A DNA stretch of 64,000 nt from Lacinutrix himadriensis (GCF_001418105.1 NZ_LIQI01000012.1:214521-278520); one strand, 5' to 3'. Shown: positions 26,327 through 34,381, counted from the first letter of the stretch. Program-made: numbers and translations. The notes: a model not told the origin generated them from the letters alone.

Positions 26327-26365
26327 AAAAAAATCTCGCATACACGAGATTGTACTACAAAAGTA
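26327..26365 (-). promoter_or_regulatory. Promoter-like element and hairpin in the greA leader
   Basis: On the minus strand a TACTTTTG element (26358-26365), matching the Bacteroidota -7 consensus TAnnTTTG, is followed within a few bases by the hairpin AATCTCG / CGAGATT (26332-26351) and a run of seven T. A transcript from here would meet a terminator-like hairpin at once, about 70 bases before the greA start. No good -33 TTG is visible. Confidence 0.4.
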
Positions 26366-26514
26366 CAAAATTTTTAATTACATATTGAAAATTGTACTTA
26401 AAAGAACTTTACCTCTGACAAGTATTTTAAAAATTAAAATGCCTTGAGGAAAGATACAAAATATTTAATTCAAAGTACATTTTTTGTACCTTGCTAAACA
26501 AAAAAAAACACCTG

Positions 26515-26949
26515 ATGAAAAAGCTGATTTTAACAGTAGCAACAAGCTTTTTACTACTTGCTTGTAGTAAAAGTGATAACGATAATTCCAATTGTAATTT
26601 TTTAATTGATGTAAATGTAAATTATCTTGTCTATTTAAGTTTTCAACCGAATCTTAACCAAACACAATTTCCAGTTCTAATAGATGCAGAAGGTGTTGGT
26701 AATGGTGGTGTTGTTGTTATGAAAACTATAGGAAACAACTATGTTGCTTGGGACAATGCAGATCCTAGTCACCAATTACAATCCTGTTCTATTATGACAT
26801 TACAAGGAACTACTGTGACCTGTAATTGTGAAGATGAAAACAAATACGATCTTAATACTGGATTACCTTTAACAGAAAATTTAGGCTGTACTTTAAAACC
26901 ATATTTTGTTGAAAAAAATGGGGACGTCCTGAGAATCTATAATAATTAG
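26515..26949 (+). CDS. Small lipoprotein of unknown function
   Basis: A 144-residue protein with a lipoprotein signal (LILTVATSFLLLACSKSD, lipid-acceptor Cys about residue 17) and a mature part with six further Cys. The segments VVMKTIGNNYVAWDNADPSH and TCNCEDENKYDL resemble a Rieske-like fold lacking the usual cluster ligands, a pattern seen in flavobacterial lipoproteins; I would not call it a Rieske protein from this. The start at 26515 (MKKLILTV) gives a normal signal; the TTG at 26491 is unlikely. Confidence 0.75.
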   Translation: MKKLILTVATSFLLLACSKSDNDNSNCNFLIDVNVNYLVYLSFQPNLNQTQFPVLIDAEGVGNGGVVVMKTIGNNYVAWDNADPSHQLQSCSIMTLQGTTVTCNCEDENKYDLNTGLPLTENLGCTLKPYFVEKNGDVLRIYNN

Positions 26950-27061
26950 GGAAAGTTTTAAAGCTTGAAAAAAGCTTCTCTTATATAAACTAGTCCATTC
27001 ATTTATTTCAACCAACAAATTACAAAGAACTTCAACAATTGCATAATCCTTTTTTAAGCAA

Positions 27062-27092
27062 AAAGTACTAAATTATTCATTTAGTACTTTTC
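27062..27092. terminator. Intrinsic terminator between convergent genes
   Basis: Perfect arms AAAAGTACTAAAT and ATTTAGTACTTTT with a 5-base loop lie just past the stop codon of the RDD protein gene and can also serve the lipoprotein gene. Confidence 0.82.
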
Positions 27093-27095
27093 TAT

Positions 27096-27500
27096 TTAAA
27101 CAACTTTTAAAGGAGAGTATTTATCTTGTAAGAGATACTTATTTTTAAATAGATACAAAAGAATAGATATTGGCAAAATAATTATGCTGATTATTTTTAA
27201 CAATGATCTTTTTAATAAATCTACTACTTGAAGATTAGTATCAGTAGTATTATCTATAGATAAATTAAAAATCATTTTCCCAAACGTTATCCCTTTATTA
27301 AAAACATCAAACAATATCATATAAAAATAAAACGATAAAATCATAAAACTAAAACTCAGCTTTATTTTGGTTTCAAATAAAGTTAATTCCGTTATTTCAA
27401 ATGATAGCGAAAGCATATCATCAAGTATTTTATAAATAAAACTTACAATAACAAAATCAATCAAAAATGCCAAAAATCTCTTTAAATAAATATCCTTCAT
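27096..27500 (-). CDS. RDD family membrane protein
   Basis: A 134-residue protein with three membrane helices. The first contains the family-defining Arg and Asp residues (KRFLAFLIDFVIVSFIY), the second is near residues 48-66, and GKMIFNLSIDN is the conserved loop before the amphipathic segment and the last helix (about 95-115). RDD proteins are poorly characterised, some being cation antiporters. It starts 8 bases after the stop codon of a frameshifted secreted protein and is probably co-transcribed with it. Confidence 0.82.
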   Translation of the reverse strand: MKDIYLKRFLAFLIDFVIVSFIYKILDDMLSLSFEITELTLFETKIKLSFSFMILSFYFYMILFDVFNKGITFGKMIFNLSIDNTTDTNLQVVDLLKRSLLKIISIIILPISILLYLFKNKYLLQDKYSPLKVV

Positions 27501-27508
27501 AGTTCTGA

Positions 27509-27960
27509 TTATAATTTAGGTAAAACAATATACTCTAAATCTAGAATTTCTCCAGTTTTCACATCTATATTGTATAACCCATCTTTTACTTTTATGACAT
27601 AGTTTTCATGCAGCACTTCTGAAGAATTCTTAATTTGTATCTGCTTTGGCAGCTCTTTTCCAAGTACATTCTTCAAAGGATTTTGTTTCCCTGCATAAAT
27701 ACACACTCCTCGAACACAACAATTAATTATAGAGAATTCAATTTCAATTCCAACACCAGTTGTTAATGTGATACTAAACTCCTTGCATCCATTCCATGGC
27801 CAAATTGCAATTTTTGAATCTTGATTTTTATCAGCTGCAAGAAATGATAAATCTGTTGTGCTAAATGCTTTTTTATTATCTAATTCTTCTTGCCCATAAC
27901 TTATATTAAAAAAAATAAAGTTAATATACAAAGAACAAATGGTTTATTAATATTTTTCAT
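27509..27960 (-). CDS. Secreted protein of unknown function with an apparent frameshift in its signal peptide
   Basis: The 133-residue mature region reads well from about 27910 to the stop at 27509, starting SYGQEELDNKKAF, with no recognised domain. The uninterrupted frame has only a weak TTG start at 27931. One frame over, an ATG at 27960 gives MKNINKPFVLCILTLFF, an ideal start of a signal peptide, which hits a stop right after an A8 run (T8 on the coding strand, 27908-27915). A run of nine would join the two into one normal secreted protein ending its signal in SYGQ. This may be a true frameshift, slippage-based phase variation or a sequencing error. The RDD protein gene follows 8 bases downstream. 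Confidence 0.6.
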
Positions 27961-28244
27961 AATTCTAAAATTTTAAACCAGTTTTTTTATAGTATAACTG
28001 GTTGATTAAACATTTTTTTTTAGAAGTCTTAAATTTTAGAAGCCTTTTAATTAGAAGTCTTTTTAGAATAATTAATTCTTAGATAATAATAAAACTTGCG
28101 CAAGTCATTATTGTTCGAACTTAGGTCAATATTTTTCAAGAGTGACTTCTAAACAACTCTTTTATAGCATTGACTGATCAAACCTAATAATAAAAAAATA
28201 AAAAAACTAATTTTATATAGAAAATATTCTATATATTTTGTATC

Positions 28245-28323
28245 TTAGACTTGGGAATAAATTAATTGATTATAAGTGTTGATTAATTGGAAAGCCATTC
28301 TTTAATTAGAATGGCTTTTTTTT
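28245..28323 (+). ncRNA. Candidate small RNA ending in an orphan terminator
   Basis: A strong plus-strand terminator (arms AAAGCCATTCT / AGAATGGCTTT, then eight T, 28291-28323) has no plus-strand gene upstream. About 45 bases before it is the promoter-like TATATTTTGTATCTTAG (from about 28232). A short RNA of about 70-80 bases would result. The start is a guess. Confidence 0.25.
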
Positions 28324-28380
28324 GCCTAGAATAAACCATCCGTTTTTTATTACATAACTTTTAAATGAATAGGTATAACT

Positions 28381-28419
28381 AAAAAAATCTCCAACATGTA
28401 TGTTGGAGAGTTTTTTTTT
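28381..28419. terminator. Intrinsic terminator downstream of the TonB receptor gene
   Basis: The stem TCTCCAACA / TGTTGGAGA is flanked by runs of A and T, so it works in both directions; on the minus strand it follows the TPP-controlled receptor. Confidence 0.82.
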
Positions 28420-28464
28420 ATAGTTTCTGAAACAATTCAGAATAACAATTTATAATCTTAGGTT

Positions 28465-30648
28465 TTAAAATTTCAGCGTAGCACCTACTAAAAAATTTCT
28501 AGTTGCTTGCGGATAATATCCTGTTCCTTCTATTGTTGTCGTTACATCCGGAGCAGACCAAGTATCATCATAGGTATAATAATAACCGTTAGATATATAT
28601 TTTTCATTAAAAATATTATTCACTAAAGCAGAAAAAGTAATGGATTTCACAAATGCTTTGGTATCTATTTTATAAGACACATTAAAATCATTTACAAAAT
28701 AACTATCTAATTTAGATGCCGCACTATCTGTGTTTCCCATAAATTGCTCACCAACATACTTCGTTAACAAAGAAAAATTAAGATTGTTTACTGGGTTAAA
28801 CATTAATGCATTAGACAGCACTACTTCTGGAGAAAAGGAAATGTTTGTTTTTCCTAAATCGGTTAAACCACCATCTCTTGAAACCACCGTGCTTTTATTT
28901 TTATTAGAACTCACTGTTATTGCAGGCTGAATAGTTAACCATTCTAAAGGCTTTACTGCAGCTTCAATTTCTAAACCTAATCGATAACTTTCCCCACTAT
29001 TGGTACGTATTGGGTTACCAACATTATCTCTATCTCCTGTTAAAATTAACTGTTCATTGTACAGCATATAATACAAGTTGGTGTTGATACTAAACACTTC
29101 TGATTGGTGTCTGAAACCCAATTCAAAATCATTTAACTGTTCTGGCTTAACGGTTTCGTTGTTTTCAAAATCATCTCTGTTTGGTTCTCTATTTGCTCTA
29201 GCATAAGAAAAATAAATGTTGTTATTGGTATTTAACTCATAAGTAATTCCTGCTTTCGGATTGAAAAAACTATAACTCTCATCTACTCTTAAAGCAACTC
29301 TATCTGATGTTAATCCTGTAGTTTTGTAATCCACTAAGCGCATTTGTAAATCTCCAAAAAGACTAAGCTTATCATTTAATTTAACGGTTGCTTTTGTAAA
29401 GAAACTTAGGTCTTCTTTCTTTCCGTTTCCATCATAATACGTATCATTTATTTCGCTAGAACTTGCATTTCTTGCCCAAATGATTTCACCAAAATGATCT
29501 CCATCATAACTACTATACGATCCTCCAAAGATCATATCTAGTTTATTTTTCTTAAAATTAGCATTCGCATTTACCACATAGAAATCATTGTCTAACCAAC
29601 GTCTTCTTATTAAATCTGTAGAATTAATAGTTTCACTACCAACAGTTATTTCCTCTAAATCATAATCTTCAAAATCTTGATCTTCTTTGTATTGCTCAAA
29701 ATAACCATTACCATGCGTATAGTTTAAACTTAAATTAGTAGACCAATTATTGTTTATTCTTTCTGTATAATGCAATTGGTAATGATCTTGTTGGTAGTTG
29801 TCTTCTTCATTTTTATGAAAACGCGTATTACCAGCTTCGTCAGTATACATTCCTGCAGTGTTAAACGTTCTATCGTCTTTTAAAAGATCTAAATCTTCCA
29901 AACCATTCCAAGATTGATAGGTAACTTCGTGACCACTAAACGTGATTGCTTTTATTAAACGATTATCATCTACATAAGCACCTTGTAAGAAATACGATTT
30001 TAAATCAGAGCTTGCTCTATCGATATAACCATCGGATTTTATTTGCGATAAACGCCCAGCGATTTCAAAATGATTATTTAGTTTTCCTGTACTAAACTTC
30101 ACGTTGTGCTTTCTAGTATTATAGCTTCCGAAGGAATTAGAAATTTCGCCATTTGCAACTTCTGAAACTGCATCTGTAAGCACATTAATACTTGCTCCAA
30201 AAGCACCAGAACCATTGGTAGATGTACCAACACCACGTTGCAACTGCAGACTTTCTACAGAGGAAGCGAAATCACCAAGGTTTACCCAAAAAGTTCCCAA
30301 CGATTCGGAATCGTTATACGGAATACCATTTAGCGTAATATTGGTAGATTGTGCATTAATTCCACGAACACGAATGTAAGTATAACCAACTCCTGCTCCA
30401 GCATCTGTGGTTGTAACTACAGACGGTAAGAAGTTTAACAAAACAGGAATGTCTTGTCCTAAATTTCGCTTTTCAAGATCTTCTTTACTTACGTTGGTGT
30501 GGGTAATTGGTGAAGTTGCGTTTACGCGAACGGCTTTAATTAAGACTTCATCTAGTTGTTCTAGTTTTGTAGAGTCTTGTGGTTTTTCTTGTGCGTTTGC
30601 ACAGACGGTTAACACTAAAAGTGTTAAAAAAAGAAATAGGTTTTTCAT
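28465..30648 (-). CDS. TonB-dependent outer-membrane receptor, probably for thiamine
   Basis: A 727-residue TonB-dependent receptor: signal peptide (LFLFLTLLVLTVCANAQ), TonB-box region (LDEVLIKAVRV), plug domain (about 45-160, with VRVRGINAQSTNITLNGIPYND-type sequence and the LQLQRGVGTSTNGSGAFG loop), then a 22-strand barrel ending in the terminal Phe of FLVGATLKF. It has no N-terminal carboxypeptidase-like domain. A TPP riboswitch on the same strand lies in its leader, so thiamine or a thiamine precursor is the likely substrate; such receptors are known from other Bacteroidota. A terminator follows the gene. Confidence 0.93.
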   Translation of the reverse strand: MKNLFLFLTLLVLTVCANAQEKPQDSTKLEQLDEVLIKAVRVNATSPITHTNVSKEDLEKRNLGQDIPVLLNFLPSVVTTTDAGAGVGYTYIRVRGINAQSTNITLNGIPYNDSESLGTFWVNLGDFASSVESLQLQRGVGTSTNGSGAFGASINVLTDAVSEVANGEISNSFGSYNTRKHNVKFSTGKLNNHFEIAGRLSQIKSDGYIDRASSDLKSYFLQGAYVDDNRLIKAITFSGHEVTYQSWNGLEDLDLLKDDRTFNTAGMYTDEAGNTRFHKNEEDNYQQDHYQLHYTERINNNWSTNLSLNYTHGNGYFEQYKEDQDFEDYDLEEITVGSETINSTDLIRRRWLDNDFYVVNANANFKKNKLDMIFGGSYSSYDGDHFGEIIWARNASSSEINDTYYDGNGKKEDLSFFTKATVKLNDKLSLFGDLQMRLVDYKTTGLTSDRVALRVDESYSFFNPKAGITYELNTNNNIYFSYARANREPNRDDFENNETVKPEQLNDFELGFRHQSEVFSINTNLYYMLYNEQLILTGDRDNVGNPIRTNSGESYRLGLEIEAAVKPLEWLTIQPAITVSSNKNKSTVVSRDGGLTDLGKTNISFSPEVVLSNALMFNPVNNLNFSLLTKYVGEQFMGNTDSAASKLDSYFVNDFNVSYKIDTKAFVKSITFSALVNNIFNEKYISNGYYYTYDDTWSAPDVTTTIEGTGYYPQATRNFLVGATLKF

Positions 30649-30716
30649 TACGATTATGTTTTATAATCGAATAAAAAGAGGTAATTATTCTTTAGTTATT
30701 AATTGATTTATTTTGT

Positions 30717-30744
30717 GAGATGCTTCGACAAGCTCAGCATGACA
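30717..30744. repeat. TGTCA-type dispersed repeat, half copy
   Basis: GAGATGCTTCGACAAGCTC followed by AGCATGACA, the half-element also seen inside leuS and at other spacers. Here it lies between the TPP riboswitch and the receptor gene it controls. Confidence 0.6.
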
Positions 30745-30746
30745 CA

Positions 30747-30868
30747 GTAACACAAATTTGTGTTACGATTTTCCTAAACAGCATTACCTGTTCTAGGTTC
30801 AATGGGTATGATCTCAGCCGTTATAAGTTAAAAATCGAAATGATTACTAACTCTAAAAAGCACCCCTT
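30747..30868 (-). promoter_or_regulatory. TPP (thiamine pyrophosphate) riboswitch upstream of the TonB receptor
   Basis: Read on the minus strand, the conserved THI-element blocks appear in order: GGGGTGC (near 30866), GGCTGAGATCATACCC (thi-box core, near 30817), GAACCT, then AGGTAATGCTG and TTTAGGAAAA (near 30772). The aptamer spans about 30769-30868. It is followed by a perfect 20-base palindrome GTAACACAAATTTGTGTTAC (30747-30766), which could be part of the expression platform. The TonB receptor starts about 100 bases further on. On TPP binding, expression of the receptor should fall. Confidence 0.9.
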
Positions 30869-30930
30869 TTTTGAGAACGCTGCAAATGTAATTAAGAATG
30901 AATAATTAACAAGCAATAATCCATAATTTT

Positions 30931-31338
30931 TTAATCGATGTTTGGTTTTTTTCTATTGGCTTTCTTTTCCGAATTAGAACGTTTTGATTTTAAGCGTTTT
31001 ATTTTTACTGCTCTAGGAATTTTAGTTGGTTTTCGCTTTTTAGGCACGATCAAACCTTCCGCGATCATTTGAAGAAATCTTTTTATAGCTATTTGTTTAT
31101 TCTTATGCTGACTTCTACTTTCGCCACATTGTAGAAGGAGAACATTTTCTTTGGTAAGCCTGGAATGCAATTTGCTTTTTAAACGCTCTTTTTGTTCTTC
31201 GTTAAAAGCCTGAGAAGCTTCTAAATTAAAGGTTAATTCTATTTTTGAAGACACTTTATTTACATGTTGCCCTCCTGCTCCAGAACTTCGTATTGCTTTA
31301 TAATTTAACTCGCTAATTAACTGCTTTTCACTAAACAT
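30931..31338 (-). CDS. arfB: Alternative ribosome-rescue factor / peptidyl-tRNA hydrolase ArfB
   Basis: A 135-residue class I release-factor-like protein: the GGQ catalytic motif is in SSGAGGQHVNKVSSKIEL (about residues 21-23), and a strongly basic C-terminal tail (KKRKPTKIPRAVKIKRLKSK) fits the mRNA channel. ArfB (YaeJ) frees stalled ribosomes lacking a stop codon. Its start codon overlaps the stop codon of the DUF4301 gene by one base, so it is the last gene of a five-gene overlapping operon; the TPP riboswitch for the next gene follows its stop. Confidence 0.93.
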   Translation of the reverse strand: MFSEKQLISELNYKAIRSSGAGGQHVNKVSSKIELTFNLEASQAFNEEQKERLKSKLHSRLTKENVLLLQCGESRSQHKNKQIAIKRFLQMIAEGLIVPKKRKPTKIPRAVKIKRLKSKRSNSEKKANRKKPNID

Positions 31339-32894
31339 TACTCGTTAATTTGATGTGTCGCTTTTAATAAGTCTGTAACCGTTTTCACAGGATTAAAAGT
31401 AATTAATGGAACTTCTACAAAAATGGTGTTCCAATGCGCCATAGATCCATTCCAAAGTCCAGGAAGCTCTAAAGCTTTTAAGTCTTTTCCTGTTTTTGTT
31501 TTCATGGTAATAAATGCTGTTTTTGGATCAACATATTTATTAAGATCAAACTTTTCTCCTTTATAATTTTTAATACCGCAAACAAGATCTACAGGATTAA
31601 AATGTGTTGCATTTTTTAATATTCTTTTTTGTGATTTATTCTTTTTATCAATTTGAGCAGACTCTACAATTTGCAATGAAATGTTTCCGCTTTCGCCTTT
31701 AATCCAAAATGGCCCTCCTCCTGGTTCTCCTTCATTTTTCACCATCCCGCAAACGCGAATTGGTCTATTTAATTTTTCTCTTAAATATTCTATTTGATAG
31801 GTTTTTGAATATTTTTCAAATTCTATATTAATAACAACATGCAACTTGGTTTTTAAAAATTCGGCAATGGTTATGAGTTCTTTTTCCGAAAGGTCATTTT
31901 CTTCCAGTTTATGTAAATAAGCAAACGCTTTTTCTTGCAATTCAATTAACAAACCACCCAACATTTTCTTAGATTCTGCAACTTCATTTTCGTATTTAGA
32001 AACTACAACATTATCTATGTTTTTAATAAAAATAACATCGGCATCTAATTGATTTAGATTATTTAAAAGTGCGCCATGACCAGAAGGTCTAAACAGTAAT
32101 TTACCATTATCTTCTCTAAAAGCTTCATTTTTTGGTGTTACTGCAATGGTATCTGTAGATTGGCATTGGTAAGAAAATGAAATATTGAATTTAGTCTTCG
32201 TTTTTGCCTCCACAATTTCTTCAATACGTTTAAATTCCGCATCAAAAATATTTTTGTGTTTTTCTGAAATAGTAAAGTGTAATTCGGCTTCATTATTAGA
32301 AGATGCATAAAGTGCTGCTTCAAACAAATGCTCTTCAAAAGCTGTGGAAACATGATCTTTATATTGATGAAAAGGAAGCAGTCCTTTTGGGTAGAAACCA
32401 TAATTAAGCTTATCTGTTTCTAAAATGATTTTAATAAATTCTAATTTTTTTTCATCCTGAGAAAGGGAATTAAAATTCGGAATTAACTCATTTACTTTAG
32501 AAAGCGCTTGATCATAAAAAGGAAGTTTTTCAACACCTACTAAAAACAAAGACAACTCGGAAGCTTTATTTCTATTGATATATGAATTTACACTTTCGTG
32601 ATTGGCATCATATTCTTGTATAAATTGAAACAAAAATTTAAACATTCTTGTGGCTGCTCCAGAAGCTGGAACAAACTTTAGGATTGCTTTTTCGTTTCTT
32701 TTATTTTCAAAAAACTTAATGGCTTGGTTTTTTTCTGTTTCAGAAAACTTTAAAATACCATTGCCAATATTTGCAGCATCTTTTAAATTCACAAACGGAA
32801 CTCCTGTTTTAAAAAGTTGTATTTGCGCATTAACTTTATCAACAGTTAAGTTTTTAGATGCTATTTGTTTTATATCTTTTTCTGTAAATTCCAC
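31338..32894 (-). CDS. DUF4301 family protein
   Basis: A 518-residue cytoplasmic protein of DUF4301, a family confined largely to Bacteroidota and of unknown function. Features seen: ILKFVPASGAATRMFKFLF near residue 70 (a possible phosphate- or nucleotide-binding loop), TIAVTPKNEAFREDNGKLLFRPSGHGALL near 250 and VCGMVKNEGEPGGGPFWI near 380, all rich in Gly and charged residues as expected of an active site reminiscent of nucleotidyl- or sugar-phosphate transferases. The start overlaps the NadR-like kinase gene by 25 bases. Placement between a kinase and arfB in an apparently thiamine-related operon does not by itself identify its role. Confidence 0.88.
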   Translation of the reverse strand: MEFTEKDIKQIASKNLTVDKVNAQIQLFKTGVPFVNLKDAANIGNGILKFSETEKNQAIKFFENKRNEKAILKFVPASGAATRMFKFLFQFIQEYDANHESVNSYINRNKASELSLFLVGVEKLPFYDQALSKVNELIPNFNSLSQDEKKLEFIKIILETDKLNYGFYPKGLLPFHQYKDHVSTAFEEHLFEAALYASSNNEAELHFTISEKHKNIFDAEFKRIEEIVEAKTKTKFNISFSYQCQSTDTIAVTPKNEAFREDNGKLLFRPSGHGALLNNLNQLDADVIFIKNIDNVVVSKYENEVAESKKMLGGLLIELQEKAFAYLHKLEENDLSEKELITIAEFLKTKLHVVINIEFEKYSKTYQIEYLREKLNRPIRVCGMVKNEGEPGGGPFWIKGESGNISLQIVESAQIDKKNKSQKRILKNATHFNPVDLVCGIKNYKGEKFDLNKYVDPKTAFITMKTKTGKDLKALELPGLWNGSMAHWNTIFVEVPLITFNPVKTVTDLLKATHQINE

Positions 32895-33460
32895 TTCTTT
32901 CTTTTTAACAATTCATCTATATGTTTTACAGCTATCTCCAAACGCGTTTTCTTATCTCCTTTGAGCAAAACATAAGGTCTATTATACTTTATTAAAGTCT
33001 CTTGAAAAGCTTGAAACATACTTAAACGTTCTTCTGGTTTATCTCGTAAATCATCTGCTTCCCAAGGCGTGTCAATATACGTTAAAAAGTATACATCATA
33101 TTTATTTTCTAACGCATATTTTTCAAGATAAGGATCACAAACCCCTGAATAATACGTTTCTGAATACACTTTGGTTTCTAATAAATCGGTATCACAAATT
33201 AAAACAGAATTGGTTTTTTTAGCCAAATCATTCTCTAATTTCATTTGTCCTATAGCAATTGGCAACAAGTCTTTTGGCTCACAAGTCTTACGTTCTTCAT
33301 TCCATTTATCTTGCAGGTATTCTCTAGCGAATTCTGGTGTCCAAACCGAATTATAATGACGCGCCAATTCTTTTGACAAGGTTGTTTTTCCTGTAGATTC
33401 AGGACCAAAAAGCACTACTTTTACACAGTCACTTGGTTGTTGTCTAAGCTTTTCTTCCAT
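32870..33460 (-). CDS. NadR-like P-loop kinase (nicotinamide riboside or thiamine kinase candidate)
   Basis: A 196-residue ATPase like the C-terminal ribosylnicotinamide kinase domain of NadR: Walker A GPESTGKTTL near residue 19, then PEFAREYL (the conserved substrate-binding motif of the family), ICDTDLLETKVYSE (Walker B) and YVLLKGDKKTRL at the end. It lacks the NMN adenylyltransferase half of NadR. It overlaps the PnuC-type transporter gene by 40 bases and DUF4301 by 25. The usual annotation is nicotinamide riboside kinase, but the company of a thiamine-binding-like protein and a TPP-controlled receptor makes trapping of imported thiamine by phosphorylation an alternative. Confidence 0.85.
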   Translation of the reverse strand: MEEKLRQQPSDCVKVVLFGPESTGKTTLSKELARHYNSVWTPEFAREYLQDKWNEERKTCEPKDLLPIAIGQMKLENDLAKKTNSVLICDTDLLETKVYSETYYSGVCDPYLEKYALENKYDVYFLTYIDTPWEADDLRDKPEERLSMFQAFQETLIKYNRPYVLLKGDKKTRLEIAVKHIDELLKRKKWNLQKKI

Positions 33461-34053
33461 GCTAAATATCCTAAAATTGCTATAAATGTAAATCCTAAAT
33501 ACTGAAAACTGGTAAAGGTAAATCCTTTATAAAAATACAAAGGAATAGAAATGATATCACCAATAATCCAGTAAATCCAGTTTTCTATTTTACGCTTAGC
33601 CATAAGCCACATACCAACAAAAAATATCGCTGTAGTTATGGTATCTACATAAGCAACCCAGCCGTTCCATTTATCAAATGTTTTATAAATACTAAAAACA
33701 AAAACTAGTGTTGCTAAAAAGATGGCTACGCTTATTTTTTTTTCCTTTTTGGTCGTTCTAGAAATTTGTGTTACATGACTCGCGTCCACTTTACGTGTCC
33801 AAATATACCAACCATAAACACTCATAATAAAGTAATAAGCGTTAATCATCATATCTCCTAAAAGTCCCCATTTTAACAATAAATACACAAAAATGCAGGT
33901 ACTTATCATTCCTGTTGGAAAAACTAAAATATTGTTTTTTCTAGAAAACCATACCGAAAGAAACCCAAAAATAACGGCAACAATCTCTAATACAACATCT
34001 AGTGTTTGGTAGTCTGAATATTGACCGAATAAAAAATCAAAAATGAGGTTCAT
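33421..34053 (-). CDS. PnuC-type vitamin transporter (nicotinamide riboside or thiamine, PnuT-like)
   Basis: A 210-residue inner-membrane protein with about seven helices of the PnuC family: DVVLEIVAVIFGFLSVWFSRKNNILVFPTGMIST and the central MINAYYFIMSVYGWYIWTRK are typical, as is the late YWIIGDIISIPLYFYKG. Family members carry nicotinamide riboside (PnuC), thiamine (PnuT) or riboflavin (PnuX) by facilitated diffusion. Here it lies between a thiamine-binding-like protein and a kinase, upstream of a TPP-controlled TonB receptor, so PnuT function is a good hypothesis. The start overlaps the preceding gene by 17 bases. Confidence 0.88.
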   Translation of the reverse strand: MNLIFDFLFGQYSDYQTLDVVLEIVAVIFGFLSVWFSRKNNILVFPTGMISTCIFVYLLLKWGLLGDMMINAYYFIMSVYGWYIWTRKVDASHVTQISRTTKKEKKISVAIFLATLVFVFSIYKTFDKWNGWVAYVDTITTAIFFVGMWLMAKRKIENWIYWIIGDIISIPLYFYKGFTFTSFQYLGFTFIAILGYLAWKKSLDNNQVTV

Positions 34054-34297
34054 AGTCGCTTCTATTTGTTTTAACCACTTTCATTGTTAGTACAGAAATA
34101 CCTACCTCTTCAAAAGAACGTTTTATTTCTTTATTTAAAAAAGGCATCAACGTATCATAATCTCCAAATATTTGGGTGCTTAACGGATTCTCTAAAACCT
34201 TAAATGGGGAGTTTCGTAATGCTTTTATAAAATTAATAACATGTTTTTCATAATCATCCTGTAAAGGAGAAAGCGTTAAGTCTACAGATATTTCCAT
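34037..34297 (-). CDS. YkoF/MTH1187-type thiamine-binding-like protein
   Basis: An 86-residue protein resembling the small thiamine-binding (YkoF/MTH1187, Thiamine_BP) family: it starts with MEISVDLTLSPLQDDY, followed by VINFIKALR, NPLSTQIFGDYDTLMPFL and VSVLTMKVVKTNR-like strands, the ferredoxin-like beta-alpha-beta order of that family. The usual members bind thiamine or hydroxymethylpyrimidine. It heads the overlapping operon with the PnuC-type transporter, kinase, DUF4301 and arfB genes; its assignment is the main internal reason to read this operon as thiamine-related. Confidence 0.72.
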   Translation of the reverse strand: MEISVDLTLSPLQDDYEKHVINFIKALRNSPFKVLENPLSTQIFGDYDTLMPFLNKEIKRSFEEVGISVLTMKVVKTNRSDYEPHF

Positions 34298-34381
34298 ATT
34301 TATTTCCCATAATAATGGGCGTTTTTTTATTAAACATTAATTTTATACCGACTTCTATTTCACGCTGTCGGGAACTATTTT

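Larger units (their letters stand above)
27961..28464. other. Non-coding gap of about 500 bases
   Basis: No plausible gene is seen. It contains a weak hairpin AACCAG/CTGGTT (27976-28003), three direct repeats AGAAG(T/C)CTT at 28022, 28038 and 28053, a plus-strand terminator with no gene in front of it (28291-28323) and the terminator of the TonB receptor gene (28381-28419). Confidence 0.6.

Noticed and set aside
26491..26514. TTG start for the lipoprotein gene
   Set aside because: It adds a polylysine stretch before a normal lipoprotein signal that begins at ATG 26515.
30720..30905. Plus-strand ORF of 61 codons
   Set aside because: It is the antisense of the TPP riboswitch and a dispersed repeat.
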